In this document: positions 15,698-25,485 of the stretch, in pieces | Layout: each line of letters opens with the position of its first letter | How positions within the stretch are numbered: the first letter of the stretch is position 1 | Source: an uncultured Phocaeicola sp. | Lineage (GTDB): Bacteria; Bacteroidota; Bacteroidia; Bacteroidales; Bacteroidaceae | Direction: 5' to 3' | Assembly: GCA_948579315.1 (NCBI GenBank) | Contig: CAPAOL010000036.1 | Span: 1-38,916 of the forward strand | Length of the DNA: 38,916 bases | Notes under the pieces: generated by a model | What the model saw: the letters and a program-made list of their open reading frames with translations, nothing else | Database searches by the model: none | Told to the model about the DNA's origin: nothing | Made by a program: the position numbers and the translations under genes

Positions 15698-17224
15698 TTA
15701 TTCAAATGAAGGCAAAGTCACAGAGAAATGAGGATTCGGAGTATGCTGTGTTCTGATAATCTCTTTCATTTGTTTCACAATATCCGGATGTCCGGCAGCG
15801 ATATCATGGTCTTCATGAATATCTGTAGCAAGATTGTAAAGGAAAGGAGTCCCTTTTTTCACTACCATCTTCCAGTCTCCCATACGTACACCAATCTGAT
15901 CGGTTTCATCAAATTCCCAATACAAGAAATCATGTTTCTTCTGTCCTTCCTGCCCTAACAAAGTCGGAGCAAAAGAAATACCATCAAAATAATCCACATC
16001 TTTTTTCTTGTTAGTGTACTTCTTTACATAATTCTTCACACCTGCCAAGTCACAAAATGTAGGCATCAGGTCATAGAAAGCTAACTGGTGATCATTAACC
16101 GTTCCTTCGGGTACTTTACCCGGCCAACGCACAATGAACGGAATACGAATCCCCCCTTCATAACATTGACGTTTCAATCCACGAAGTTTGCCATCACGAC
16201 CAAAGAAGGTAGGGTCAGCCCCCCCTTCTTCATGGGGGCCGTTATCACTGGTAAAAATCACAATGGTATTTTCGTCCAGTCCTTTCTCCTTTAATTTGTT
16301 CAAAACTTCTCCTACATAATAATCCAAGCGAGTAATCATGCCGGCAAACTGCGCATGGGTGTGTACCGACGGATTATATCTTGATCCTTCCTGTCCACCC
16401 CAAGTTTTATCTTCAAAAAACTTCTTTTGATAACCTGTCAGAATAGAATCTTCGGGCTGCGCCAGCTCTGCATGAGGAAGCGTATAAGTAAAAATACCAA
16501 AGAAAGGTTGCTTGCCATCCTGTTTATCCAACCATTTCATTGCTTCTTCATGGATCATATCCGCAGAATATTGCGGACGTTTGAAATAGTCCTTACCAAA
16601 CATAGGATAGTTGATATTCTCATCCATCACTACACGAACCACTGCCGTATCACCAGCCGATTTACTATACCGGTTCAGGAAATTCGGATAATATAAATGA
16701 GCCTGAAACTGACAAATATAACCATAATATTCATCAATACCCCGTTTGTCCGGCGTAGACACAGATCCCTCATAGCCCCCTGCCCATTTACCAAACATAC
16801 CGGTAGTATAACCGTTATCTTTCATTATTTCAGGTATAATCACATGACCGGGATCGTATGGATGTTGCCCCACCACGGCATATTCCTTATTATTTCCATA
16901 CATCACAACAGGGGCATCGCGCCAGTACTCTTTGTTCCCACGTACTTCACAATGTCCGGAATGTTGTCCGGTCATAAATGACGCACGTGATGGAGCACTC
17001 ACCGGACTACCGGCATACGCTTGTGTAAAACGCATACCTTCTTTAGCCATATTATCAATATTCGGTGTACTGATGTAGGACTGACCATAACACCCTAAAT
17101 CACCATAACCCATATCATCACACATAATATAAATGATATTCGGTTTAGGAGTTTTCTGAGCATAAGCGCCTAATAGAGGAAATGCTAATCCACTGGTTAA
17201 AAGAAAGAGGTTTCGATTTTTCAT
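15698..17224 (-). CDS. Exported Ser-type sulfatase (S1 family)
   Basis: 508 residues. A signal peptide (LLTSGLAFPLLGAYAQ) leads to an arylsulfatase-type fold. Metal-site start NIIYIMCDDMGYGDLGCYG is followed by the formylglycine motif SAPSRASFMTG. The residue to be oxidised is Ser76, not Cys, as usual in Bacteroides, where anaerobic maturase anSME acts; no maturase gene is in the window. FTSDNGPHEEGG is a second metal-binding region. It removes sulfate esters from a glycan in the periplasm or at the surface; which sugar is not readable. A promoter box upstream suggests it can be expressed apart from the other sulfatase. Confidence 0.93.
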   Translation of the reverse strand: MKNRNLFLLTSGLAFPLLGAYAQKTPKPNIIYIMCDDMGYGDLGCYGQSYISTPNIDNMAKEGMRFTQAYAGSPVSAPSRASFMTGQHSGHCEVRGNKEYWRDAPVVMYGNNKEYAVVGQHPYDPGHVIIPEIMKDNGYTTGMFGKWAGGYEGSVSTPDKRGIDEYYGYICQFQAHLYYPNFLNRYSKSAGDTAVVRVVMDENINYPMFGKDYFKRPQYSADMIHEEAMKWLDKQDGKQPFFGIFTYTLPHAELAQPEDSILTGYQKKFFEDKTWGGQEGSRYNPSVHTHAQFAGMITRLDYYVGEVLNKLKEKGLDENTIVIFTSDNGPHEEGGADPTFFGRDGKLRGLKRQCYEGGIRIPFIVRWPGKVPEGTVNDHQLAFYDLMPTFCDLAGVKNYVKKYTNKKKDVDYFDGISFAPTLLGQEGQKKHDFLYWEFDETDQIGVRMGDWKMVVKKGTPFLYNLATDIHEDHDIAAGHPDIVKQMKEIIRTQHTPNPHFSVTLPSFE

Positions 17225-17303
17225 ATATTCTGTTTTTTACTGAATTTAATAATTACTACTCCTGCTATAAACATCGGCAATTTAGAGAAAATATCCTAGG
17301 CTG

Positions 17304-17311
17304 CAAAGCTA
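17304..17311 (-). promoter_or_regulatory. -7 box between the two sulfatase genes
   Basis: Minus-strand TAGCTTTG matches TAnnTTTG, about 80 bases before the ATG at 17224, so the distal sulfatase may have an internal promoter. Confidence 0.45.
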
Positions 17312-17334
17312 TAGAAGAAAAAAATATCATTCAC

Positions 17335-18756
17335 CTACTCTCGATAATAAGGATTCAATTTCACAGGAATAGGAGCATGAGTTTCTTGAATCCACTTCAT
17401 CAGTTTCTGATAAAGTTCTCCTCGCTTTACAGGATTTGAACCTGATAGATCTTGTGATTCTCCCAGATCATTCTTCAAATTAAACAGTTCCATAGACTTA
17501 TCTTCATAATGATATATCAATTTCCAATCACCTGAACGAATACTGGAATAAGGTTTTGCACGGAAATCTCTTCCCCCGTTTAAATAAGACTCCAAATAAG
17601 CCGGAAAATGCCAGAAAAGATCACGTTCCGTCTCATTATTATTTATAAGCGTAAAAATATCTTTTCCATCTAAGTTAGCAGGAATCTTACCCTGTGCCAA
17701 AGTAACAAAAGTTGGATAAAAATCAACTCCTGTTATTGGAACAGATGAACGGATGCCTCCTTCTATTTTACCAGTCCACCTTATAATCAACGGCACACGG
17801 CTCCCACCTTCATAAGGCATTCCCTTTCCTCCATTTAACGGATAATTGTCTGTCACTGGTTCCGAACCTCCATTATCTGAATAAAAAATGACTATTGTAC
17901 GATCTGCTATTCCTAATGTCTTAATAACTTGGCATATCCTACCAACACTATCATCTAGTTTTTCAATCATTGCAGCATATATAGGATTCTTATGATATTT
18001 ACCGGGAGTTTTATTACGATATTTATTTATCAATGAATCAGGTGCTTGCAAAACCGTATGTACGGCATGATGGGACAAATGTAAGAAAAAAGGACCTTCA
18101 CTATGAGATTTTATAAAAGAAACAGCTTCTTCAGTCAACCGATCAGTAAGATATTCACCCAATATACCTTCTTCTAATCCCACATGACATTTACTTTTAT
18201 CAGGCAGACAATAGGGATAAAAATAAGAATAGGGAGCTCCTGCTCTATTACCGCCCACATTCCATATAAATCCCTGTGACAAGGGTCCTGTACCGTCCTC
18301 ATCATCCCCCAAATGCCACTTCCCGATATGACCACACTGATAACCCTGTTCTTGCAAAGCCTCGGCCATAGTCACAAAGTCGGCACAGACATCTTCTACA
18401 TTGGGAATAGCTATATATTTACGTTTGGTACGATCACCACGGTCGGGAGGACTAACTGTATATACTCCATGGCGTGGTGTGTACATTCCTGTCATCATAC
18501 AAGCACGGCTAGGTGCTGAATTGGCGGCTGCAGCGTAAGCATTGTCAAACAATATTCCTTCTGTAGCAAGACGGTCTATATTAGGAGTTTCATAATAATC
18601 ACTGCCCATTACACCCAAATCCGTCCAACCTAAATCATCAGCCAAAATAAACACGATATTAGGTTTTTCTTTTGTAACTATATCGATAGAAAAGCTCTGT
18701 TGTATTCCTACGGTACACAACACTACAGTAGTCAATCCTATTTTCTGAAATCTCAT
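17335..18756 (-). CDS. Exported Ser-type sulfatase (S1 family), second copy type
   Basis: 473 residues. Signal peptide (LTTVVLCTVGIQQSFS), then NIVFILADDLGWTDLGVMG with the first metal-binding Asp pair, and the formylglycine motif SAPSRACMMTG with Ser80 as the residue to be oxidised. FYSDNGGSEPVT and LNGGKGMPYEGGSRVPLIIRW are further sulfatase blocks. It differs clearly from the sulfatase next to it, so the two probably attack different sulfate positions or sugars. It follows susD by about 95 bases, with a hairpin in the gap. Confidence 0.93.
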   Translation of the reverse strand: MRFQKIGLTTVVLCTVGIQQSFSIDIVTKEKPNIVFILADDLGWTDLGVMGSDYYETPNIDRLATEGILFDNAYAAAANSAPSRACMMTGMYTPRHGVYTVSPPDRGDRTKRKYIAIPNVEDVCADFVTMAEALQEQGYQCGHIGKWHLGDDEDGTGPLSQGFIWNVGGNRAGAPYSYFYPYCLPDKSKCHVGLEEGILGEYLTDRLTEEAVSFIKSHSEGPFFLHLSHHAVHTVLQAPDSLINKYRNKTPGKYHKNPIYAAMIEKLDDSVGRICQVIKTLGIADRTIVIFYSDNGGSEPVTDNYPLNGGKGMPYEGGSRVPLIIRWTGKIEGGIRSSVPITGVDFYPTFVTLAQGKIPANLDGKDIFTLINNNETERDLFWHFPAYLESYLNGGRDFRAKPYSSIRSGDWKLIYHYEDKSMELFNLKNDLGESQDLSGSNPVKRGELYQKLMKWIQETHAPIPVKLNPYYRE

Positions 18757-18792
18757 TTTATTTCGATTTTTCTAAGTTTAAAAACCAAACAA

Positions 18793-18829
18793 GACCGTCT
18801 CCATACGTTATTCCGCATTTGAGACAGCC
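18793..18829 (-). promoter_or_regulatory. Hairpin between susD and the sulfatase genes
   Basis: GAGGCTGTCTC-side and GAGACGGTC-side arms (18821-18829 with 18793-18801) pair over 9 bases, two of them G-U. No T run follows. It could lower read-through or stabilise the upstream susCD message. Confidence 0.35.
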
Positions 18830-18850
18830 TCATTCGTATCACACTATAAA

Positions 18851-20773
18851 TTACCAACCAGGATTCTGTTCCAGTTCTGGGTTCAATAATATTTCGGTAG
18901 TCGGTACTTGATACAAATAATATTTATCTAACCAACCTTTACCTTCTTTTAGAGGATCATTGAAAAGATACAAATTACCTTCCGTCAATGAACCGTCAGT
19001 TCCATCAGAATAACCAGTTTCAGGATTATATAAAGTCATATTATTTTTCATTGCCTCTTCTTTACTCATCCAAAGACCAGTTGCAGGTTTATTGAGGAAC
19101 CACGGAGCCATACGCCAACGACGGATATCATAAATACCAAATCCCTCACCCATCAATTCTATAATACGTTCGCGACGAATTTCCCATAAGACAGGATCAA
19201 CCAAAATACCACTTTCATTACCTTTAAGATAGTATTTTCCACGGTTAGGATCAAAACTATCATTAATGTCAGCAACCACCATTTTGACTACACCGGCACG
19301 ATCACGCAACTTATTGATTGTTTTGTCTGCAACCCCTTGGTCAAATACTCCCAATTCAAATTTGGCTTCAGCTTCATTCAACAGGACTTCTTCAATTTTA
19401 AAAATAGGTTTGTCAGCTGTATTCAAATTACCATTATTAAAGCTGGTTTCCCAGTTATCCCAATTCTTCCATACATAGTAGCCTGAACGGCAAGTCACAA
19501 ATGCTCCAGTACCTAATCTTGGTATTTCAGGTACAAGTGATGCACTCCAGTTCTGCCCAGGCAAACGTTTCATACCAACACCCGGGTTACTGCAACTTTC
19601 ATTTGCTCCCATAATATCAATATATTCACGGTCTGCCGGATTGTCTGTATACGACCAGGTAGGATAGTCGCCTTTTCCAGATTTTACTTTATAAGGAGGT
19701 ATAACCGTGTGATACAAACGCGGGTCACGGTCACGAAATACCGCATACATGTCCTTATTTCCATGGTAGCCCGATCCGTCAGCCAAAATCGGCTTGCCAT
19801 TCTTCATCAAATAAAGATCTACCGTATTCTGGTTCATCTCCACATAGTGTGAAGAAGTATGTTCAATATAACTCATGCCCATAGGATTTATATCCTTCAC
19901 ATAAGATTTATAGAGAATGATACCTGGAACTTGTCCCAAATCCTCTGTTGTCCACATTTCACCATATCCGGCACCGGGTTGACCGTCTGTTCCTGTGTAA
20001 AGAGTAGGATAAGCGGCCATTAATAACTCGGATGCGCGTACACACTCTTGCAGATATTTTTCAGCATCACCCAATTCATGATATTTCCTCCATGTACCTT
20101 CACGTAATCCGAAACGCGAAATAACGGCACGTACACAATCTTGGTTAATCGTATTGTCCCCATCCTGTGATGTGAAATTTCCAATATTCTGTTCCGCCCA
20201 TTGCAGACGTTCCAATACCTTGTCGGCTACGGTTTTTCTATCCACACGAGGTCCATAAGCTTCGGGAGAATCTTCCTGCAATACCTGGTCCACCCAAGGC
20301 ACATCGCCAAAACGATCTATCAATTCCATATACCAAAAAGAATGAAAAAAATATCCTACTGCACGCCAATGGTCTTTCTGAGCCTCTGTCATACTAGAAT
20401 TATCAATGTGTGAAAGCATGATATTGACACGGCGGATAAATGATTTAAAATCCCAGCCATTACCGGATGCTACACTGGCAACTGTCTGATAAGCAAATTC
20501 ATTGTAGCCACTTTCATATTTTTGCTGAAAGTATCCTGCTGCCATATCGCCCTTATACTGTCCGTCTTGTCCGAATCCTTGTAAGGAAGTGCGAATAGTA
20601 TTATTTGTAAACATCTCATAACAAGGCCACATAAAAGCCTTGAAGTTATCGTAGGAATTGAATGCATTATTCTCCGTCAAGTCTGTAACAGGAGTCTTTT
20701 CCAAGAAACTATCATTACAACTAGAGAGGCTGATTCCTGCGAGAATTGCTAAACTTATAAATAATCTTTTCAT
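18851..20773 (-). CDS. SusD-like outer-membrane glycan-binding lipoprotein
   Basis: 640 residues. Lipobox LSSC gives a lipidated Cys19, then the SusD/RagB N-terminal pattern SFLEKTPVTDLTENNAF. Tetratricopeptide-like helices fill the first half (HWRAVGYFFHSFWYMELIDRFGDVPWVD). The C-terminal SusD region has LLNEAEAKFELG and IRRERIIELMGEGFGIYDIRRW. SusD proteins sit on the cell surface and form the lid of the SusC transporter. It begins 21 bases after susC ends, so the two are one operon. The glycan bound is unknown. Confidence 0.95.
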   Translation of the reverse strand: MKRLFISLAILAGISLSSCNDSFLEKTPVTDLTENNAFNSYDNFKAFMWPCYEMFTNNTIRTSLQGFGQDGQYKGDMAAGYFQQKYESGYNEFAYQTVASVASGNGWDFKSFIRRVNIMLSHIDNSSMTEAQKDHWRAVGYFFHSFWYMELIDRFGDVPWVDQVLQEDSPEAYGPRVDRKTVADKVLERLQWAEQNIGNFTSQDGDNTINQDCVRAVISRFGLREGTWRKYHELGDAEKYLQECVRASELLMAAYPTLYTGTDGQPGAGYGEMWTTEDLGQVPGIILYKSYVKDINPMGMSYIEHTSSHYVEMNQNTVDLYLMKNGKPILADGSGYHGNKDMYAVFRDRDPRLYHTVIPPYKVKSGKGDYPTWSYTDNPADREYIDIMGANESCSNPGVGMKRLPGQNWSASLVPEIPRLGTGAFVTCRSGYYVWKNWDNWETSFNNGNLNTADKPIFKIEEVLLNEAEAKFELGVFDQGVADKTINKLRDRAGVVKMVVADINDSFDPNRGKYYLKGNESGILVDPVLWEIRRERIIELMGEGFGIYDIRRWRMAPWFLNKPATGLWMSKEEAMKNNMTLYNPETGYSDGTDGSLTEGNLYLFNDPLKEGKGWLDKYYLYQVPTTEILLNPELEQNPGW

Positions 20774-20794
20774 ATACTCGTACTAATTTAAGGT

Positions 20795-23700
20795 TTATAA
20801 TGTAAGATTAAGCCCAAAGGATACTGTGCGGAATGCGGGATAATCCCATTTCAGCGTTTCCGGGTCGATACCCTTTGGCAATGATGAGAACGTTGCCAGA
20901 TTTTCTACACTGACAAAAGCACGTAACTGCGACAAAGATATTTTGGTAATCCATGCTTTGGGGAATGTATATGACAAAGTAACATTCTTGATACGCAGAT
21001 AAGAAGCATCGGACAAGTACTTGTCTGACTGGCGGTAATTAGAGCCTTGGTTACCATAGTTGCCATAAATACGTGGGAACTCAGCATTAGGATTAACTGC
21101 TGTGTAATCACCATTGGCAGCATCTACCGGTTGCCAGTAATCACCCAAACCTTTATATAAAGGAATAAACTTAAAGTCAGAATATAATGGGAAAGTCAAT
21201 GTATTGGCAATCCATTTATCGCGTTTACCGGTTCCTTGCAAAAAGGCACTCAAATCAAAACCTTTATAGTTTAATCCTAGATTAATACCATAAAGATAAC
21301 GAGGAGTTTCATTACCAATCACTTTACGGTCGCCCGGATTATTCAACGTATTGTTGCCGCTGGAAATCATATTTGTCCCTCTTTCATCATCCATTAAGTT
21401 CTTGAACTTCACATCACCCGGACGAGGATTATAGCCATCTATGCTTGGAACGCCATCCTTTAATTTCCATGAAGAAGTATCGACAAAATCGTCTACGGTA
21501 TAATAACCATCTGTTTCATATCCCCAGATTTCGCCTAATTCCTTACCTTTATAAAACTCCCAAAATGTATATGTTCCACCCGTCAGCGCATTCGTCTTTT
21601 GGCTGCTTAATATGTAGGATGAGTTACTGTCATACTTCACAATCTTTGACTTGCTGTCGGACAGGTTGAAACCGACTCGGTAGCTCACCTTTCCAATCTG
21701 GTCGCGCCAATTGAAACTCAGTTCCCAGCCACGTGTACGCATATCTGCCGTATTCTGATAAGGAGCATCCGCACCTACTACAGCAGGCAATTGCACACCC
21801 GGAGCAAGCATGCCGTTCGTATTACGCTGATACCAGTCAAAAGTACCTGTAAAGCGATTACTGAACATAGAGAAATCAATACCGATGTCTAATGTCCCTA
21901 CCTTTTCCCAAGTAAAGTTACGACTTACCAATGAAGGAATAGAAGTAATAGCGGTTACATAATTACCATTGGATATCCAACCATTGTATTTATTATTCAC
22001 CGCCATAGTTGGAATAAACGAATAAGCAGGCACGTTCTGGTTACCAATCATACCATAAGAAGCACGTAGCTTCAAAGAACCTAACCAATTCTGAGTACTT
22101 TCCATGAATTTTTCCTGTGCAATGTTCCAACCGGCCGAAACAGAGGGGAAGAAACCGTAACGTGATTCTTTAGGAAACTTAGAAGAACCGTCATAACGTC
22201 CGTTTACTTCCAGCAAATATTTATCCTGATAGTTGTAATTCACACGGAAGAATCCGCCGCGAACAGAAAACTCATTATACTTGTCCGTAGCTTTCAATGT
22301 AGATGTACCCGAACCCAATGAAGGCACCTCAATAACAGCTTGTCCATAGGATAAAGCCTCCATTGTCTCCTGATAACTGGATTCTTGATTGAAACCTGCC
22401 ATTATCTTAAACTGATGATTACCCAATGAGAAATCATAAGTACCATACAAGTTGATTGAGTTATAGTCGGTATATCTTTTCTTTTTTTGTAGATAGTCAT
22501 TGGTCGGAGTCGTGTCTTTACCACCTTGCACAGTAGTATATACCACACTTCCCGTATACCAGCTATAATCATATATATTCTTGTCGAAAGTATATTCAAA
22601 TGCTATTTCAAATCCCTTTAATGGCTTCAATATAGACTTCAGGAAAATACGAGGATTGTCATACAATGTTTTTTCTGGATTGGACCAACGTATCTGATTG
22701 GACGGAGTAAAGAAAGGTAATCCATCGCCTGCAGCAGAAATACCTTCCGGCATATTGCCTTCCGGATAGAAAGAAGCAAGACGAGTACTGTAAACAGCGC
22801 CCAAAGCAGACTTTGGCTCCATTCTTTTACTATGTGCATAGCTAAAAGTGGCTTCCTGAGTAAACCATTTTGTAACATTGGCAGATATAAATCCACTGAC
22901 ATTCATTCGTCTGTATTTATCCTTGTCAGTAATCAGCACACCGTCATTATCAATAAATCCGGCAGAAAGACGATAACGGAGCTTATCAGTACCACCTGTC
23001 ATTGATATATTATGTGTATGCTGGAAACTAGTCTCAAGCATGTTCTTCACCAAGTCCTTTTCATTCATATAATAAACAGCCCCATCCGTATCTTTAAAGA
23101 TACCATCGCCGACAGTAGGAATAGAAGACGGATTATTACGATATTGCTCCAAATATCCCATCCATTTGCTTACACTAGGCGAACCCATTGTCCAGAATTG
23201 ATCTCCGGCTGCATCAGAATAGGCCTGCAAATATTCCATCAACGGTGCCTGTTCTGGCAAATTCATGGCAGTTGCAAAGGCAAAGTTATTATTATAATTC
23301 AGTTGGAAAGAAGTTTCTCCTTTCGGACGTTTGGTAGTAACCAAAATTACACCACCGGCAGCACGGGCACCATAAATGGCAGCTGAAGCAGCATCTTTCA
23401 ACACTGTAACCGTTTCAATATCCTCAGGATTAACCATATCCAAGTCTCCTTCCACATTGTCAATTAAAATCAAAGGCTTGATAGCACTACCATAAGAACC
23501 ATCATCATTTTTAATACCTACAGAATAAGCGCCACGAATCTGGAATGACTTACTTTTACCTGGAGCATTGCCATCACTAGACACAAACAAGCCGGGAACC
23601 GTACCTTGCAATGCATCAGCAGCTTGTGACAAAGGACGATTGCCTATCACTTCATCCATCTTGACCGAGGCAACGGCTCCTGTCAGGTTTGCTTTTTTCT

Positions 23701-24322
23701 GCGAACCGTATCCCACTACCACCACTTCATCTAAAGTTTCAGTGTCCTCACGTAATACCACCTGAATAGTTTTTGTATCACGTACAGTTACCTCTTGAGA
23801 TTTATAACCAATATAACTGATTTGTAACTTCACAGGAAATTCAGAAACTTCTAAAGAAAATTTTCCATCAAAATCTGTGATACACCCGTTAGTAGATCCC
23901 ATTACCACAACAGAAGCACCAATAACTGGTTCTTTTGCCACATCCATAACCAATCCGGTAATTGCATTTTGTCTTGATTGCTGGGGTTTATAAACAGAAA
24001 TATGCTCCCCTTCCACTTTATAACGGATATTTTTCCCTACAAACAACATCTCAAGCACCTCTTCCACACTTTTATTTTTAACATCAATAGATACTTTCTC
24101 ATTCATATTAATATCATTATTACGAACAAGGAAAGAGTAGCCGGTCTGTTTTTCAATCTCATAAAAAACCCGACTCAAAGCCACTGAACGCTGTTGTATA
24201 GAAAGTTTTGCCTCCTGAATAGGCAATGCGGCCATAGTGACATTTCCCCATAGTAGAAATGAAACTATCCATACAAGAGAGAGGCAATGCCCCCTACGAA
24301 CTTTACAAAAGTTTTTTTTCAT
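20795..24322 (-). CDS. SusC-like TonB-dependent receptor with N-terminal STN signalling domain
   Basis: 1175 residues. A signal peptide (to about residue 32) is followed by an STN domain (about 38-112, LSIQQRSVALSRVFYEIEK to ISVYKP). A carboxypeptidase-regulatory-like domain follows (about 117-205, ITGLVMDVAKEPVIGASVVV). Next are the Sus TonB-box region ETLDEVVVVGYGSQKKANLTG, a plug (to about 335) and an outer-membrane barrel ending FGLNLTL. The STN domain marks a receptor that signals to a FecR-type anti-sigma factor, which is the next gene upstream. It imports a large glycan using TonB energy. Confidence 0.95.
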   Translation of the reverse strand: MKKNFCKVRRGHCLSLVWIVSFLLWGNVTMAALPIQEAKLSIQQRSVALSRVFYEIEKQTGYSFLVRNNDINMNEKVSIDVKNKSVEEVLEMLFVGKNIRYKVEGEHISVYKPQQSRQNAITGLVMDVAKEPVIGASVVVMGSTNGCITDFDGKFSLEVSEFPVKLQISYIGYKSQEVTVRDTKTIQVVLREDTETLDEVVVVGYGSQKKANLTGAVASVKMDEVIGNRPLSQAADALQGTVPGLFVSSDGNAPGKSKSFQIRGAYSVGIKNDDGSYGSAIKPLILIDNVEGDLDMVNPEDIETVTVLKDAASAAIYGARAAGGVILVTTKRPKGETSFQLNYNNNFAFATAMNLPEQAPLMEYLQAYSDAAGDQFWTMGSPSVSKWMGYLEQYRNNPSSIPTVGDGIFKDTDGAVYYMNEKDLVKNMLETSFQHTHNISMTGGTDKLRYRLSAGFIDNDGVLITDKDKYRRMNVSGFISANVTKWFTQEATFSYAHSKRMEPKSALGAVYSTRLASFYPEGNMPEGISAAGDGLPFFTPSNQIRWSNPEKTLYDNPRIFLKSILKPLKGFEIAFEYTFDKNIYDYSWYTGSVVYTTVQGGKDTTPTNDYLQKKKRYTDYNSINLYGTYDFSLGNHQFKIMAGFNQESSYQETMEALSYGQAVIEVPSLGSGTSTLKATDKYNEFSVRGGFFRVNYNYQDKYLLEVNGRYDGSSKFPKESRYGFFPSVSAGWNIAQEKFMESTQNWLGSLKLRASYGMIGNQNVPAYSFIPTMAVNNKYNGWISNGNYVTAITSIPSLVSRNFTWEKVGTLDIGIDFSMFSNRFTGTFDWYQRNTNGMLAPGVQLPAVVGADAPYQNTADMRTRGWELSFNWRDQIGKVSYRVGFNLSDSKSKIVKYDSNSSYILSSQKTNALTGGTYTFWEFYKGKELGEIWGYETDGYYTVDDFVDTSSWKLKDGVPSIDGYNPRPGDVKFKNLMDDERGTNMISSGNNTLNNPGDRKVIGNETPRYLYGINLGLNYKGFDLSAFLQGTGKRDKWIANTLTFPLYSDFKFIPLYKGLGDYWQPVDAANGDYTAVNPNAEFPRIYGNYGNQGSNYRQSDKYLSDASYLRIKNVTLSYTFPKAWITKISLSQLRAFVSVENLATFSSLPKGIDPETLKWDYPAFRTVSFGLNLTL

Positions 24323-24386
24323 ACTTAGAATTTTTAGTTAACAATTATTTAAGCATGTACTTTTCACAGTACTTTTTATCTATCAG

Positions 24387-25397
24387 TTACCGGTCTGTAA
24401 TAACTATTGTTTTTCCTTTCTTTCTCCACATAAACTTATTATCCACATCTAAATAAGAAAGAATTTCATCCAAAGTCAGATTCGTATCTATACTTCCTGA
24501 AAAATATTCAGTATACACTTTCCGAGACTGCACAAGTATCTGTACATCATATTTTTTCCCGATTGTTTTCAAAATATCAAATAACTTTTCATTAACAAAT
24601 ACCAGTCTTCCTGTAGTCCATGCTGCTTGAGATACCGCATCTATCTTTCTCATAGACAATACCTTATCATTTTTATTATAAACAGCTTGCTCATCAGGAG
24701 AAAGAAGAATATTCTTTTTAGCATCTGAAGTAGTGTAAACATTCACACTACCTTCCACAAGGCTCACTTTTATTTCCGCATCATCAGGATAAGAAGCCAC
24801 ATTAAATGTTGTACCTAATACTTTTATATTCAATTCCCCCGTATGAACAATAAAAGGCTTGAGCATATTTCTAGAAACTTTGAAATAAGCCTCACCTGAA
24901 AGAAAAACTTTCCGGTCAGTCCGCTGCTGCAAAGAAACATCATACTTTAAAACCGTCCCCCCATTCAGAAAAACAATGGTACTATCAGGCAATAATAATT
25001 TCGAACTGGCCCCCTGGGGAACCTCAATCTGACAATAAGAAGGAGTAAGAACTTCTGGACTAGACGAATGATATAAATAAAAGAATGTTATACTACAACC
25101 AATCAGTAAAGTCCATATAGCAACGCTTCTCCAAACGCTTATTTTACGGAAAAAAGAATGTTTACGAGAAGAATAGAAATTCAATGTATCACACAATTGC
25201 TCAAAGTTTTGCTCTTTCCTGCGTGCAAACCAAGAAGAGGATGCCAATGCATAAGAACGGGCTATTTCACGATATTTTTCGCGACAAGCATTCTCTCTTT
25301 TCAGTAATATAGTTAGTTTCTGCATATCTTCAGACGAGATTTCGCCTTTCAGATAATCCAGCATTATTCGTTCAAATTCATCTATTTGGCTGTTCAT
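24387..25397 (-). CDS. FecR-family anti-sigma factor
   Basis: 336 residues. A cytoplasmic N-terminal part (1-88) that would hold the sigma factor is followed by one TM (about 90-109, SVAIWTLLIGCSITFFYLYH). The periplasmic FecR domain has EVPQGASSKLLLPDSTIVFLN and TTFNVASYPDDAEIKVSLVEG. A C-terminal DUF4974 domain (about 265-334) ends DVDNKFMWRKKGKTIVITD and would touch the receptor's STN domain. It lies between the sigma gene and susC, the standard order for PULs that use trans-envelope signalling. Confidence 0.93.
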   Translation of the reverse strand: MNSQIDEFERIMLDYLKGEISSEDMQKLTILLKRENACREKYREIARSYALASSSWFARRKEQNFEQLCDTLNFYSSRKHSFFRKISVWRSVAIWTLLIGCSITFFYLYHSSSPEVLTPSYCQIEVPQGASSKLLLPDSTIVFLNGGTVLKYDVSLQQRTDRKVFLSGEAYFKVSRNMLKPFIVHTGELNIKVLGTTFNVASYPDDAEIKVSLVEGSVNVYTTSDAKKNILLSPDEQAVYNKNDKVLSMRKIDAVSQAAWTTGRLVFVNEKLFDILKTIGKKYDVQILVQSRKVYTEYFSGSIDTNLTLDEILSYLDVDNKFMWRKKGKTIVITDR

Positions 25398-25485
25398 TTT
25401 ATATCTTTGGAATTATCTACTATAGATAATACACAAGCAACAGACAAAACATTTAAGCCAAAAACAGATTTTTTTCATTCTTTTT

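Noticed and set aside
25402..25409. TATCTTTG on the plus strand at the fecR start
   Set aside because: It matches the -7 consensus but would drive transcription antisense to the sigma gene with no ORF downstream; probably chance.
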